From Candidatus Daviesbacteria bacterium (lineage in GTDB: Bacteria > Patescibacteriota > Microgenomatia > Daviesbacterales > UBA10151): DNA of 36,361 bases. The translations under genes were made by a program, and so were the position numbers. The notes below the pieces were generated by a model, which did no database searches, had not been told where the DNA came from, and worked only from the letters and a program-made list of their open reading frames with translations. The DNA lies in the NCBI GenBank assembly GCA_028712705.1, contig JAQTPP010000008.1, positions 1 to 36,361 of the forward strand, given 5' to 3'. Positions 23,090 through 30,634 of this stretch are shown here, in pieces. Position 1 is the first letter of the stretch. Every line of letters starts with the position of its first letter.

Positions 23090-25314
23090 ATCTTTAGGAG
23101 CTTCATCTCTCCCCAGTTCTTCCCTATTTTTAGATCAACCAAAACTGGAACAGAAAGTCTAAGAGCATTTTCCATCTGTTCTTTAACCATTCTTGCTACT
23201 TCATTAACACGCTTAGGATCACATTCAAAAAGTAGCTCGTCATGCACTTGCAAAATCATTGCACATTGTGCATTGTACATTGTTAATTCTTTATCAATTT
23301 CCACCATGGCTTTTTTAATCATATCTGCGGCAGTACCCTGAACCGGATGATTGACAGCAGCCCGCTCACCTGCTGATTTAATCATTCTATTTTCGGCTCG
23401 CAGCTCCGGAATATATCTTTTCCTCCCCCATAAAGTTTCAATGTAACCATTTTCATAACCAAAAGCCAAAGTTTTTTGCATCCACTCCCTGACTTTGGGA
23501 AATTGCTCAAAATATTCTTCAATATATTGACGCGCCACCTCATATTTCACTCCCAGCTGGCGGGAGAGAGCATGGGGGCCTTGCCCGTAAAGCGTGGCAA
23601 AATTCATGGTTTTAGCTACCATTCGCTGCTGCCTAGTGACTTTATCCACTGCTACTCCAAAAATTCTTGAGGCAGTGGCGCCGTGAATATCCAAACTTTG
23701 CTCAAAAGCTTTCTTTAAACCCGGGTCATCTGCCAGATGCGCCATTATCCTAAGCTCAATTTGTGAATAATCAGCTCCCAGCAAAATCTTACCTTTGGAC
23801 GCGACAAATGCGCGTCTTATTTCTCCTCCTGCCGAACCTTTAACCGGAATGTTTTGCAAATTAGGGTCTTTTGAAGATAGCCTGCCGGTTGAGGCTCCCT
23901 CTACATTAAAAGTGGAGTGAATTCTGCCATCTTTACCTACAAATTTTGGCAGGCTATCAATGTAGGTAGAAATCAGTTTGAAAAGCTGGCGGTACTCCAA
24001 AAGCAATGGCATAACAGGATGAGCTGAAGACAACTCACGCAAAGTATCTTCATCAGTAGAGCGGCCGGTTTTAGTTTTCCTGACCACCGGTAATTTTAGT
24101 TCATCAAAAAGCACAACAGATAGTTGTTTTGGGCTGTTCAGATTACACTCATGTCCTATTTTTGAGTAAATATTTTTCTCGAGTTTGGTTAATTTGGTCT
24201 TTAATTCCCTACCAAACTTACTTAAAAACTTAAGATCAATTAGTACTCCTGTTTCACTCATTTTTCTCAAAATTGGTTCAACTTGTAAATCCAACTGAGC
24301 AGCGAAGTCACGAGCAGTCAAAAAATGTGGCGAGTCGATCGTGTTACTGGTTGTCGATTGACGAGCCTCAAGTGAGACTAGAGAGTTACTTAATGATTCA
24401 GACTGATTAGTCGAACGGTTTTTTGCGCCGTGACGAGCTGCTCCTTGCACCCCATCTAATCTATTCACTAGGCTCTTAAACTCCAACTCTTCAAACAGCT
24501 TGATCACTTCTTCTTTATCAAAATCATGCACCACACAATCTTTAAGGTTTAGTTTGATTGGTACTTTTAAATCTAGCGTGGCAAGTTTTTTACTCATCGC
24601 AGCAGATTCTGCACCTTCTGATAGCAGTGTTTGCGTTCTTTCCGGAAAGGTTTTTAAATTTTTAGGGTTGTAAATTTCTTCAATAGAACCAAATTGGTGA
24701 ATTAATTTAGTGGCTGTAACATCCCCAATCCCTGCTACTCCGGGAATATTATCTGATGCATCACCTGCCAAACCCTTATAATCCGTCAGTTGTTTAGGGA
24801 AAAACCCGTATTTAACCATAAACTCCTCTACCCCATAAAGCCCCACATCAGAAAGAGTCTTTTTGGGCATAAATACTTTAATCTTTTTATCAATAAGCTG
24901 CATGATATCCCGATCTCCCGTCACAATAACAATTTCTAAATCCTTCTCTTTTTGTGCCTGCAAAGCTAAAGTCCCAATCAAATCATCTGCTTCATATCCG
25001 GAAACTTTAAATTCCGGAATATTAAAGGCCCGGGCTACTTCATGAACCCTTTTGTATTGGTTGGATAAACCTTCATCCGCAGGCCCACGGGTGGCTTTAT
25101 ACTGGGTATAAGCCTGATGCCTGAAAGTTGGTCCTTTTTCATCCCAGGCCACAGCCAAATATTCCGGATGAAGTTCAGAAATAACCTTTAAAATCATGGC
25201 GGAAAAGCCAAAAACAGCATTAACTAACTCTCCCTTGGAAGTAGTAAAAGGCGGAGTGGCATGATATGCCCGGTGCAGAAGAGCATTACCATCAACCAGC
25301 ACTAATCTTTTCAT
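23086..25314 (-). CDS. polA: DNA polymerase I without a 3'-5' exonuclease domain
   Basis: 742 aa; E. coli Pol I has 928. The 5'-3' exonuclease (FEN) domain spans 1-285 (VDGNALLHRAYHA, TGDRDIMQL, GDASDNIPGVAGIG). The polymerase domain begins near 345 (PILRKMSETGVLID) with motif A DYSQIELR (Asp515), motif B with Lys568 in MVAKTMNF, and motif C QVHDE (Asp692). No proofreading domain lies between. Instead, residues 291-340 are coded by a repeat element (24297-24444). A heptanucleotide array codes for MYNAQCAMI, just before motif C. It excises primers and fills gaps. Promoter ATGACA-17-TACAAT ends 6 nt before the ATG, predicting a leaderless mRNA. Confidence 0.97.
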   Translation of the reverse strand: MKRLVLVDGNALLHRAYHATPPFTTSKGELVNAVFGFSAMILKVISELHPEYLAVAWDEKGPTFRHQAYTQYKATRGPADEGLSNQYKRVHEVARAFNIPEFKVSGYEADDLIGTLALQAQKEKDLEIVIVTGDRDIMQLIDKKIKVFMPKKTLSDVGLYGVEEFMVKYGFFPKQLTDYKGLAGDASDNIPGVAGIGDVTATKLIHQFGSIEEIYNPKNLKTFPERTQTLLSEGAESAAMSKKLATLDLKVPIKLNLKDCVVHDFDKEEVIKLFEELEFKSLVNRLDGVQGAARHGAKNRSTNQSESLSNSLVSLEARQSTTSNTIDSPHFLTARDFAAQLDLQVEPILRKMSETGVLIDLKFLSKFGRELKTKLTKLEKNIYSKIGHECNLNSPKQLSVVLFDELKLPVVRKTKTGRSTDEDTLRELSSAHPVMPLLLEYRQLFKLISTYIDSLPKFVGKDGRIHSTFNVEGASTGRLSSKDPNLQNIPVKGSAGGEIRRAFVASKGKILLGADYSQIELRIMAHLADDPGLKKAFEQSLDIHGATASRIFGVAVDKVTRQQRMVAKTMNFATLYGQGPHALSRQLGVKYEVARQYIEEYFEQFPKVREWMQKTLAFGYENGYIETLWGRKRYIPELRAENRMIKSAGERAAVNHPVQGTAADMIKKAMVEIDKELTMYNAQCAMILQVHDELLFECDPKRVNEVARMVKEQMENALRLSVPVLVDLKIGKNWGEMKLLKI
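23258..23285. repeat. Heptanucleotide repeat in polA
   Basis: Four 7-mers: ATTGCAC, ATTGTGC, ATTGTAC, ATTGTTA. Translated within residues 677-686, next to the catalytic QVHDE motif. Confidence 0.75.
24297..24444. repeat. About 150-bp element with inverted ends, copy B (inside polA)
   Basis: Left end GAGCAGCGAAGTCACGAGCA, right end GTGACGAGCTGCTCC. The first 15 bases are identical to the start of intergenic copy A, and both ends carry inverted GAGCAGC. It is in frame through polA, coding for about 50 residues rich in Ser, Asn, Ala and Arg between the FEN and polymerase domains. Confidence 0.8.
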
Positions 25315-25320
25315 GCTCCG

Positions 25321-25353
25321 ATTGTAGCATTATCCAACCTTCATGTCATTGCG
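25321..25353. repeat. 33-bp direct repeat, copy 1 (contains the polA promoter)
   Basis: Identical over 33 bp to 25658-25690. On the minus strand it holds ATGACA (25349-25344), 17-bp spacer and TACAAT (25326-25321), ending 6 nt before the polA ATG. Its outer end CGCAATGACA resembles the end of a common REP type. Confidence 0.85.
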
Positions 25354-25367
25354 ACTAACAAGCAGAA

Positions 25368-25565
25368 TTAAGTATTTTTTGGAAGTTTTTGAGGTTTTGG
25401 GCACCCTTCTGCCCAAAGCATAAGTCTGGCAAGTGTAATCACACCAGCTGCCCATAGAAGACTGCCTGGATGTCTTAACATCTCTCTGAAAGATGACGAT
25501 GTTATTATATCTGCATTCGAATCGGGTTCTAACGGATAACCCGGTTCTTCTCCTTTTCTCTCCAT
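25368..25565 (-). CDS. Small hypothetical protein with one membrane segment
   Basis: 65 aa from ATG 25565; a longer reading from 25667 would start inside the duplicated promoter's -10 and run through a palindromic stretch. Acidic N-terminal part, then SLLWAAGVITLARLMLW as a possible membrane segment, and a Lys/Pro-rich tail. No Shine-Dalgarno site. Not recognised. It lies between the two copies of the 33-bp repeat, so it may have come in with a duplication or insertion. Confidence 0.35.
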   Translation of the reverse strand: MERKGEEPGYPLEPDSNADIITSSSFREMLRHPGSLLWAAGVITLARLMLWAEGCPKPQKLPKNT

Positions 25566-25657
25566 AAGTATCAGTATTTTACCATAAATACCAATTTTCT
25601 TGCCCTGAACGCTTAGACTTCGCTCAACGTAGACTTCTCTGAAAGATTCATAGGGGA

Positions 25658-25690
25658 ATTGTAGCATTATCCAACCTTCATGTCATTGCG
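25658..25690. repeat. 33-bp direct repeat, copy 2 (second polA-type promoter)
   Basis: Exact copy of 25321-25353, 337 bp away. Its -10 ends 6 nt before an ATG at 25651 that opens only a 12-codon ORF. The nearby ACTTCGCTCAACGTAGACTT is a partial palindrome. Confidence 0.85.
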
Positions 25691-25693
25691 GCC

Positions 25694-25726
25694 TTGACAG
25701 TCATTATGAAACTGTTATAATTATAA
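25694..25726 (+). promoter_or_regulatory. Promoter and possible operator of the antitoxin gene
   Basis: TTGACA (25694-25699), 16-bp spacer, TATAAT (25716-25721): both hexamers are full consensus. The perfect 12-bp palindrome TTATAATTATAA (25715-25726) covers the -10 and could be the site where the antitoxin represses its own gene, as is usual in such modules. Confidence 0.78.
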
Positions 25727-25730
25727 TATT

Positions 25731-25988
25731 ATGAATACGATACTCCAGGTGCCTGTTAGTAAAAAGTTGCGCGATCAAGCTGCTTCTTCTGCCCAAAAAA
25801 TGGGTTTTTCTTCCCTGCAGGAAACAGTTAGAATTTTCTTAAATCAACTTGCATCTAATGAAATATCGATCACTTTCCAGTCTCCTGCTGTTAAACTTTC
25901 CAAAAAGAACGATCGACGTTACGCCAAGATGATTAGTGATATAGAAAGCGGCAAAGTTAAACTTAAAAACTTCTCCAACCCTCCTTAG
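25731..25988 (+). CDS. RelB/DinJ-type antitoxin
   Basis: 85 aa. MNTILQVPVSKKLRDQAASSAQKMGFSS with RIFLNQLA is a ribbon-helix-helix DNA-binding N terminus of the RelB/DinJ type; the C-terminal half (ITFQSPAVKLSKKNDRRYAKMI) would wrap a partner toxin. In an intact module it neutralises a RelE-like mRNA-cutting toxin and represses the operon. Here the toxin gene directly downstream is only a C-terminal piece, so this antitoxin is orphaned. The -10 ends 9 nt before the ATG, so the leader is at most about 3 nt. Confidence 0.75.
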   Translation: MNTILQVPVSKKLRDQAASSAQKMGFSSLQETVRIFLNQLASNEISITFQSPAVKLSKKNDRRYAKMISDIESGKVKLKNFSNPP

Positions 25989-25989
25989 G

Positions 25990-26088
25990 GTCTTTTGGGT
26001 TACAGGAGATATCAGAATAGTATATCTTCCAGTTTCCGAAAATTACGTTATCTTTTTAGACATCGGGTCTCACAACCAGGTATATTAA
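25990..26088 (+). pseudogene. C-terminal remnant of a RelE/StbE-family toxin
   Basis: Frame 1 downstream of the antitoxin reads VFWVTGDIRIVYLP and then VIFLDIGSHNQVY before TAA. This matches the final beta-strands of RelE/StbE toxins (pattern GFWS...YRIxF...VLFxDIGTHxxY). About 50-55 N-terminal residues expected for the family are absent and there is no start codon, so a deletion fused the antitoxin end to the toxin's tail. A longer ORF on this strand in another frame (25995-26204) is a shadow. Confidence 0.75.
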
Positions 26089-26112
26089 CTATTCAAAATA
26101 AGCAACTGAAAA

Positions 26113-26472
26113 CTATCCAGTTAGGGATTGAATGTAAGTTTGTAAATTATTCTTTTGAAGATCTGACAGATGAGGAGAGATTGTCTGGAGATAAGCTTGA
26201 ATAGTATTTTGCGTTGCTTTTTTTAAAGCTTCCAAAATTTCTTCTTCTGAAAAATTTTCTTTTAATACTTGATCAATATTTTGAGGATTAGGCTGCTGCG
26301 ATAAGGTCTTTTCCAGTAATATTTGCTTTTCTTCTGGTAAACTTTTAACTAAATCTACTAAGGCTTGTTGCTGACATAAAGACAATAACTCATCGGCAAA
26401 TCTTTCTTTATTTTCTCCGTAACCGACTAAATCCAAAATTTGGATAATAATATCTTTAGGCTTCTGGCTCAT
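26113..26472 (-). CDS. Hypothetical helical protein
   Basis: 119 aa, all predicted helical, rich in Gln, Leu, Lys and Glu (CQQQALVDLVKSLPEEKQILLEKTL), no signal or membrane segment. Repeating LxxxL(P/S)EE patterns may pack as a small helical bundle. Not recognised. Its ATG overlaps the upstream gene by 17 bp, so the two are translationally coupled. Confidence 0.65.
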   Translation of the reverse strand: MSQKPKDIIIQILDLVGYGENKERFADELLSLCQQQALVDLVKSLPEEKQILLEKTLSQQPNPQNIDQVLKENFSEEEILEALKKATQNTIQAYLQTISPHLSDLQKNNLQTYIQSLTG

Positions 26473-26854
26473 TTCTATCTTGCGGAGCTTCCTTTTCTGC
26501 TCCTCTTGCTAGCTTTTCCTTCAATCTTGCTGATTGTGCATCCAATCTACGGTCGCCTATCTCCATCCATGCAGCAGCCCCTGCCATACCCACTCCTGCA
26601 ATAATCCCTCCTATAACACCCTCCATCGCCTTACCATTAGATAAAGAATTGATTATATAACCAGCTTCTCCTATTGCTCCTATGATAAGTACGAATCTTG
26701 CACCTGTATGCAAACTACCAAAAGCGCTATTCAATTTTTCCCATGTTCTTTTTATGAATCCTGCACTAGCCTCTCTAACAGGATTATCAGAGGATTCAGG
26801 TTTATCAAGGGATTCAGGGCCATTTCCTGATCTACCTGACGGAAGTTCACTCAT
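26456..26854 (-). CDS. Hypothetical membrane protein
   Basis: 132 aa. Ser/Pro/Glu-rich N terminus (GRSGNGPESLDKPESSDNP), then two hydrophobic segments (FVLIIGAIGEAGYIINSL and GVIGGIIAGVGMAGAAAWM), then a charged coiled tail (RLDAQSARLKEKLARGAEKEA). Not recognised. Promoter TTCACA-17-TATACT (26892-26864, minus) ends 9 nt before the ATG. Confidence 0.65.
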   Translation of the reverse strand: MSELPSGRSGNGPESLDKPESSDNPVREASAGFIKRTWEKLNSAFGSLHTGARFVLIIGAIGEAGYIINSLSNGKAMEGVIGGIIAGVGMAGAAAWMEIGDRRLDAQSARLKEKLARGAEKEAPQDRNEPEA

Positions 26855-26863
26855 ACTATTCTT

Positions 26864-26892
26864 AGTATAGCAAATTATGGGCCAAATGTGAA
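26864..26892 (-). promoter_or_regulatory. Promoter of the 132-aa membrane protein gene
   Basis: TTCACA (26892-26887), 17-bp spacer, TATACT (26869-26864). Leader of only about 2-3 nt. Confidence 0.65.
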
Positions 26893-26924
26893 TTTTAAAC
26901 TTTGTGTGTTAGACTATTTCCATA

Positions 26925-27749
26925 ATGGCCGGACAATACTTCCAAAGCTTTGACGGGGCTAAGATTTATTACCACAAAACTGTCAGGGATAAAGATAAGT
27001 GGCTAGTATTTCTTCATGGGTTTGGAGGCGATCTGACTGCCTGGAAAAAGGAAAGAACATATTTTACCAAGCTGGGGATTTCCACCATTGCCATGGATCT
27101 GCGGGGTCATGGTTTATCAGAGCGTAGTAATAATGAAGATTTCTATAAACTGGAAAATTTCTCAAAAGATGTAGCGACTTTGTTGGAAAAAGAGACAATT
27201 GCAAATCCCATCATTATTGGTCATTGTTTTGGAGGCATGGTGGCTATCTATTTTCAGGCTCAATTTCCCAAAGTTTCCAGGGGATTAGTGCTGGTAGATA
27301 CAAGTTTTAAGCCGCCGTTTTTTAGCTACAATCCGATGGAACAAACTTTTTTCAAACAAATTATTAATCTGATATTAAAATTTATGCCTGATATTAAAAC
27401 TTCCGGCCATGTAAATTTTAATAAATTTAAAGGTAGCTCTGATCTTGATGCAAAACGAATCCTGTCTGATATTTTACACACTTCCCTACGCAGTTACTTG
27501 CTGATGTGTGATAATCTAGTAGGCCTAAATGCCAAACAGTTACTGGATAAAATCACTGTACCTACTTTGGTGATAGAAGGAACAGAAGATAGCATATTCC
27601 CTCCTGATATTGCCCAATTTTTGTCTGAAAGAATAAAAAACTCCGAACTTGATCTAATTAAGAAAGCAAATCACATCATAGTTATAAACAACCCTGCTGA
27701 TTTAGAAAAAAGTATTGAAAACTTTCTTAAAAAGATTAGCTTTATTTAA
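26925..27749 (+). CDS. Alpha/beta hydrolase with Cys in the nucleophile position
   Basis: 274 aa, alpha/beta hydrolase fold: oxyanion-hole HGFGG (31-35), DLRGHGLSE, nucleophile elbow GHCFGG (99-104) where most relatives have GHSxGG, acid in EGTEDSIFPP and His in KKANHIIVINNP. The nucleophile would be Cys101, as in dienelactone hydrolases, or the protein may have lost hydrolase activity. No signal peptide, so cytosolic. Substrate unknown. It faces the GH gene, overlapping it by 8 bp. Two further enzymes of surface or glycan metabolism follow in the neighbourhood. Confidence 0.85.
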   Translation: MAGQYFQSFDGAKIYYHKTVRDKDKWLVFLHGFGGDLTAWKKERTYFTKLGISTIAMDLRGHGLSERSNNEDFYKLENFSKDVATLLEKETIANPIIIGHCFGGMVAIYFQAQFPKVSRGLVLVDTSFKPPFFSYNPMEQTFFKQIINLILKFMPDIKTSGHVNFNKFKGSSDLDAKRILSDILHTSLRSYLLMCDNLVGLNAKQLLDKITVPTLVIEGTEDSIFPPDIAQFLSERIKNSELDLIKKANHIIVINNPADLEKSIENFLKKISFI

Positions 27750-28752
27750 AAAGAACTCGGGCAGATTCTAAATATTCAGGATACCCCTGTTGGGCCATAA
27801 AATACCACCATTCCACCCCCCAAAGATATTGTTCGTCAAAGCCGGTTTTTTTAGCAAAATTTACATAATCTCTAAAGTTTTCCGGTGTAAAAATCCTGGT
27901 TTGTTCCTCCGGTGATATAAAAGCGCCACTTGCTAACCAAGGTTCAGCCTGCAGTTCCACAATAATAGTCTTTTTGTTGCTACGGGCAAAAATATTTCTC
28001 ACTAGGCTTGATTTAAGACTGTAAAAATACGGAGGTAAAGGATAGATTATATATCCAAAGAATCTATCATGTACTTTTCTATACAAAGTTGTCCCAAACA
28101 CATCTGAAAACTCTGCAGGGGTAATCCAAAAACCCAATTCTCCGGAGTCTGTCATAATAATTGTTTTATCGCTAAGACTTCTAACAAGGATCGCTTCTTT
28201 TTTGAGGAAAATTTTATCCGGAATGCCGCAATTTTCTCCAAATCCTCGCAAAAGAGGTTCATTCTCAATTTGCCAAGCCCAAATCGCTGGATGATCCTTA
28301 TATCTTTCGACGGTTTTTTGCACAAATTCCAAAATCTTTTGCTGTCTATCTTGTAGCTTTAACCTTTTGGCCCACTCCGAAACATGACATTCCGGCCAGC
28401 GGGGTTGTCTTTCTCCCAATACCATAATCACCCTTGCTCCCTTCTTTTCTGCCTCATCCAACATAAAATCTGTTTCAGAGAAATCATACTGACCAGGATT
28501 TGGTTCCAATATGTCCCAATAACTTGGGATTCTTAAATGTTTAACTTTAAGATCATTCAACATCTGAATATAGATTTTTTGCCAGTCCAGTTTTAAATAT
28601 CCGGCATATCTTGGAGAAAAAGTTACTCCATATTCAATTTTCTGAGGAAACTGATAAATAGAATTAAAAATAAATTCTCCTAAAAAAATCAGGAGGATTA
28701 AAAAGAAAAATACTATAACCAGAATCTTTAAAAAAGATTTAATTCTAACCAT
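27742..28752 (-). CDS. Membrane-anchored glycoside hydrolase, clan GH-A type
   Basis: 336 aa. An uncleaved N-terminal membrane segment (8-30: LKILVIVFFFLILLIFLGEF) holds an extracellular TIM barrel. LRIPSYWDILEPNPGQYDF (73-91), AIWAWQIENEP (156-166) with the acid/base Glu165, and a candidate nucleophile Glu266 or Glu270 in IIVELQAEPW on a late strand are the clan GH-A pattern (GH5/GH39/GH42-like). It probably cleaves a beta-glycosidic bond in envelope or host glycans. The exact family cannot be set from motifs. Starts 4 nt after the hydrolase stop, in an operon with glycosyltransferases. Confidence 0.78.
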   Translation of the reverse strand: MVRIKSFLKILVIVFFFLILLIFLGEFIFNSIYQFPQKIEYGVTFSPRYAGYLKLDWQKIYIQMLNDLKVKHLRIPSYWDILEPNPGQYDFSETDFMLDEAEKKGARVIMVLGERQPRWPECHVSEWAKRLKLQDRQQKILEFVQKTVERYKDHPAIWAWQIENEPLLRGFGENCGIPDKIFLKKEAILVRSLSDKTIIMTDSGELGFWITPAEFSDVFGTTLYRKVHDRFFGYIIYPLPPYFYSLKSSLVRNIFARSNKKTIIVELQAEPWLASGAFISPEEQTRIFTPENFRDYVNFAKKTGFDEQYLWGVEWWYFMAQQGYPEYLESARVLFK

Positions 28753-28756
28753 ATAA

Positions 28757-29878
28757 TCATTGTCTTCTTAACCGGCCAAAAATTCTAGAAATTATGTGTG
28801 CTGCAGTTTCAGGTCTAAAATCAATAATGCCTCCATGATCCGCATGTTTAGTGCCAACTAAAAATACCACATTTTCTGCCTCAGGTAATAAATTTGCTTC
28901 TAGGTACCGCTGCCTGACTCTGGTTAAACTTACCATCTCTTTTCTGCTTTTGTAGGCATCCTGATAACTGTTAATATAATTTTCCCTGCTGCCATATATA
29001 GCTTCATACTCCGTCTTTCGCTCCTCACTCATCTCGTCCCATTTTTTACCTATCTCATCAATTAATTCTTCTTCTGTCTGAGGAGGAGGCTGTCTGTTTT
29101 CAATTTCAGATGGAGGAAGATATTTTCTTAAATCAGAAACTAAATCCCTGTCTGTTGCCATTACCACCACCGGAGCTTTAATCTTCTCAAGATAAGGGTT
29201 AATATTTATTAAATTATTTAATTGATTTTTAAGCATATGCAGATATCTAGGCCCGGCAAAAGCAATATCTTTCAAAAGACTCTGCGCAAATTGCATCTCT
29301 AGTCCTTTTGGTTTATCTACCCCCATTTTCCGACGCTCCTGGCCACTGATTTTAAATATATCCAATAAAAAACCTTTTGCTATTTCCGCTAGACTTCTAT
29401 TATTCATACCCATAGGATTTGCTAAAACTACACCATTAATTTTGATATCAGGGTATTGCTCCTGAAGCACAACGGCCAAATTAACAGCTCTTATCGCCCC
29501 TTCCGAGTGTCCGACTAGTGTAACTTCTCTAACGCTTTGTTCTTCTAGAAATGCAGCTATTCCAGCTGATTCTATTTGTAAAGAATCTGGTCCTATCTTA
29601 TTAGTTCTGGTATCAATACTTAAAGTTCTGACTTTAGACTGTTCGGCAAGACTTCTAGGCAAAGGCCAGATAACCGATTGATCAACTTTCCATGGCCAAC
29701 CAGGTAAGTGTATTACTGCTCGAGTAGGGTCGAAGTGCTCTTGTTCTTGCTCTGTTAAATGAGGAAAAAATTCTGCACAGGAAACTCTGACTACATCTGT
29801 CCCAACAACTATATCCTGGCTACTAAGCGTAGGTTTGATAGCTTCTGTAGGGGAAATTACCTCAGCATTAGTTTCCAT
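28757..29878 (-). CDS. Alpha/beta hydrolase
   Basis: 373 aa. Nucleophile elbow in LVGHSEGAIRAV, preceding strand REVTL; acid in VMATDRDLVSDL; His in LVGTKHADHGGIID. A long lid-like insertion (about 165-300) carries many charged residues. No signal peptide. Substrate unknown; esterase or acyl-transfer is possible. TAAGAT lies 6 nt before the ATG, so the mRNA is predicted leaderless. 24 nt after the GT2 gene stop, with which it may be co-transcribed. Confidence 0.75.
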   Translation of the reverse strand: METNAEVISPTEAIKPTLSSQDIVVGTDVVRVSCAEFFPHLTEQEQEHFDPTRAVIHLPGWPWKVDQSVIWPLPRSLAEQSKVRTLSIDTRTNKIGPDSLQIESAGIAAFLEEQSVREVTLVGHSEGAIRAVNLAVVLQEQYPDIKINGVVLANPMGMNNRSLAEIAKGFLLDIFKISGQERRKMGVDKPKGLEMQFAQSLLKDIAFAGPRYLHMLKNQLNNLININPYLEKIKAPVVVMATDRDLVSDLRKYLPPSEIENRQPPPQTEEELIDEIGKKWDEMSEERKTEYEAIYGSRENYINSYQDAYKSRKEMVSLTRVRQRYLEANLLPEAENVVFLVGTKHADHGGIIDFRPETAAHIISRIFGRLRRQ

Positions 29879-29902
29879 GCTTATATCTTACCAAATTAAG
29901 CC

Positions 29903-30634
29903 TTACCTGGGATTATCAAGATAGACATTTTTTTCTTTTCTAAAGACAAAAGCTTCAACAAATGTTTGAATATACTCGTACAATCCAATCCAAAGTCCTT
30001 TTTTGAATCTTCTTCCGGAAAATATTACAGGTTTGTTGATAAATTTTATTTTGCCCAGTTTTGCAACCCTAAAGCTTAAATCTATATCCTCTTGTGCTTG
30101 CAGACTGGTATTGAACCCCCCGCTTCTTTGATAGATGGTTTTTAATATACCAAAACTGAATCCAGCCAGCCAGTAATGGCCTGAGAATAGCCTGTAAAAA
30201 GACGCTATTCTGGGCTGAGTAAAATTAAATAACGCATTTGTCAAAGACGAACAATCCGTAATCTTGCAAGGAGTAGTAGTTGCTACTACTCCATCTTTAA
30301 GCGCAGAAACTAAAGTCTCTACCCAACCTTGATAAAAAATGGTATCTGCGTCGGCAGACAGAATAATCTCCCCTCGAGCCTCATCAAAACCTCTAGCTCT
30401 GGCAATCCCCCTGCCTTGCCTGTCTTCTTTGAAGATCCTTAAATTCATCCCTTTGGCAAATTTTTGGGCCAACTTGACAGTTTGATCAGAAGAATTATTG
30501 TCAACCAAAATTACTTCATAGCTTATTTCCGTTCGCTGTTCCGATTCTAAAAGAGAAAATAAAGAATTTTCTATATATTTTTCTTCATTAAAAGCAGGCA
30601 TAACAATCGATACTTTTGGGTTAGAATTATTCAT
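29903..30634 (-). CDS. Family 2 glycosyltransferase
   Basis: 243 aa GT-A fold. VSIVMPAFNEEKYI at the N terminus, LVDNNSSDQT, and the metal-binding SADADT in the DxD place; GRGIARARGFDEARG before it is typical. A C-terminal hydrophobic patch suggests membrane association. Transfers a sugar from a nucleotide sugar to a lipid or surface glycan. Its start overlaps the preceding membrane protein gene by 8 bp. Confidence 0.92.
   Translation of the reverse strand: MNNSNPKVSIVMPAFNEEKYIENSLFSLLESEQRTEISYEVILVDNNSSDQTVKLAQKFAKGMNLRIFKEDRQGRGIARARGFDEARGEIILSADADTIFYQGWVETLVSALKDGVVATTTPCKITDCSSLTNALFNFTQPRIASFYRLFSGHYWLAGFSFGILKTIYQRSGGFNTSLQAQEDIDLSFRVAKLGKIKFINKPVIFSGRRFKKGLWIGLYEYIQTFVEAFVFRKEKNVYLDNPR

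Noticed and set aside
24345..24400. tRNA-like hairpins in the polA element
   Set aside because: No acceptor/T-loop GTTCGA arrangement fits; the segment is part of an open coding frame.
25566..25667. Extension of the small ORF to ATG 25667
   Set aside because: It starts inside the -10 of the duplicated promoter and reads through a palindrome.
25995..26204. 69-codon ORF on the plus strand
   Set aside because: Another frame of the same DNA holds the clear toxin C terminus, so this is a shadow.
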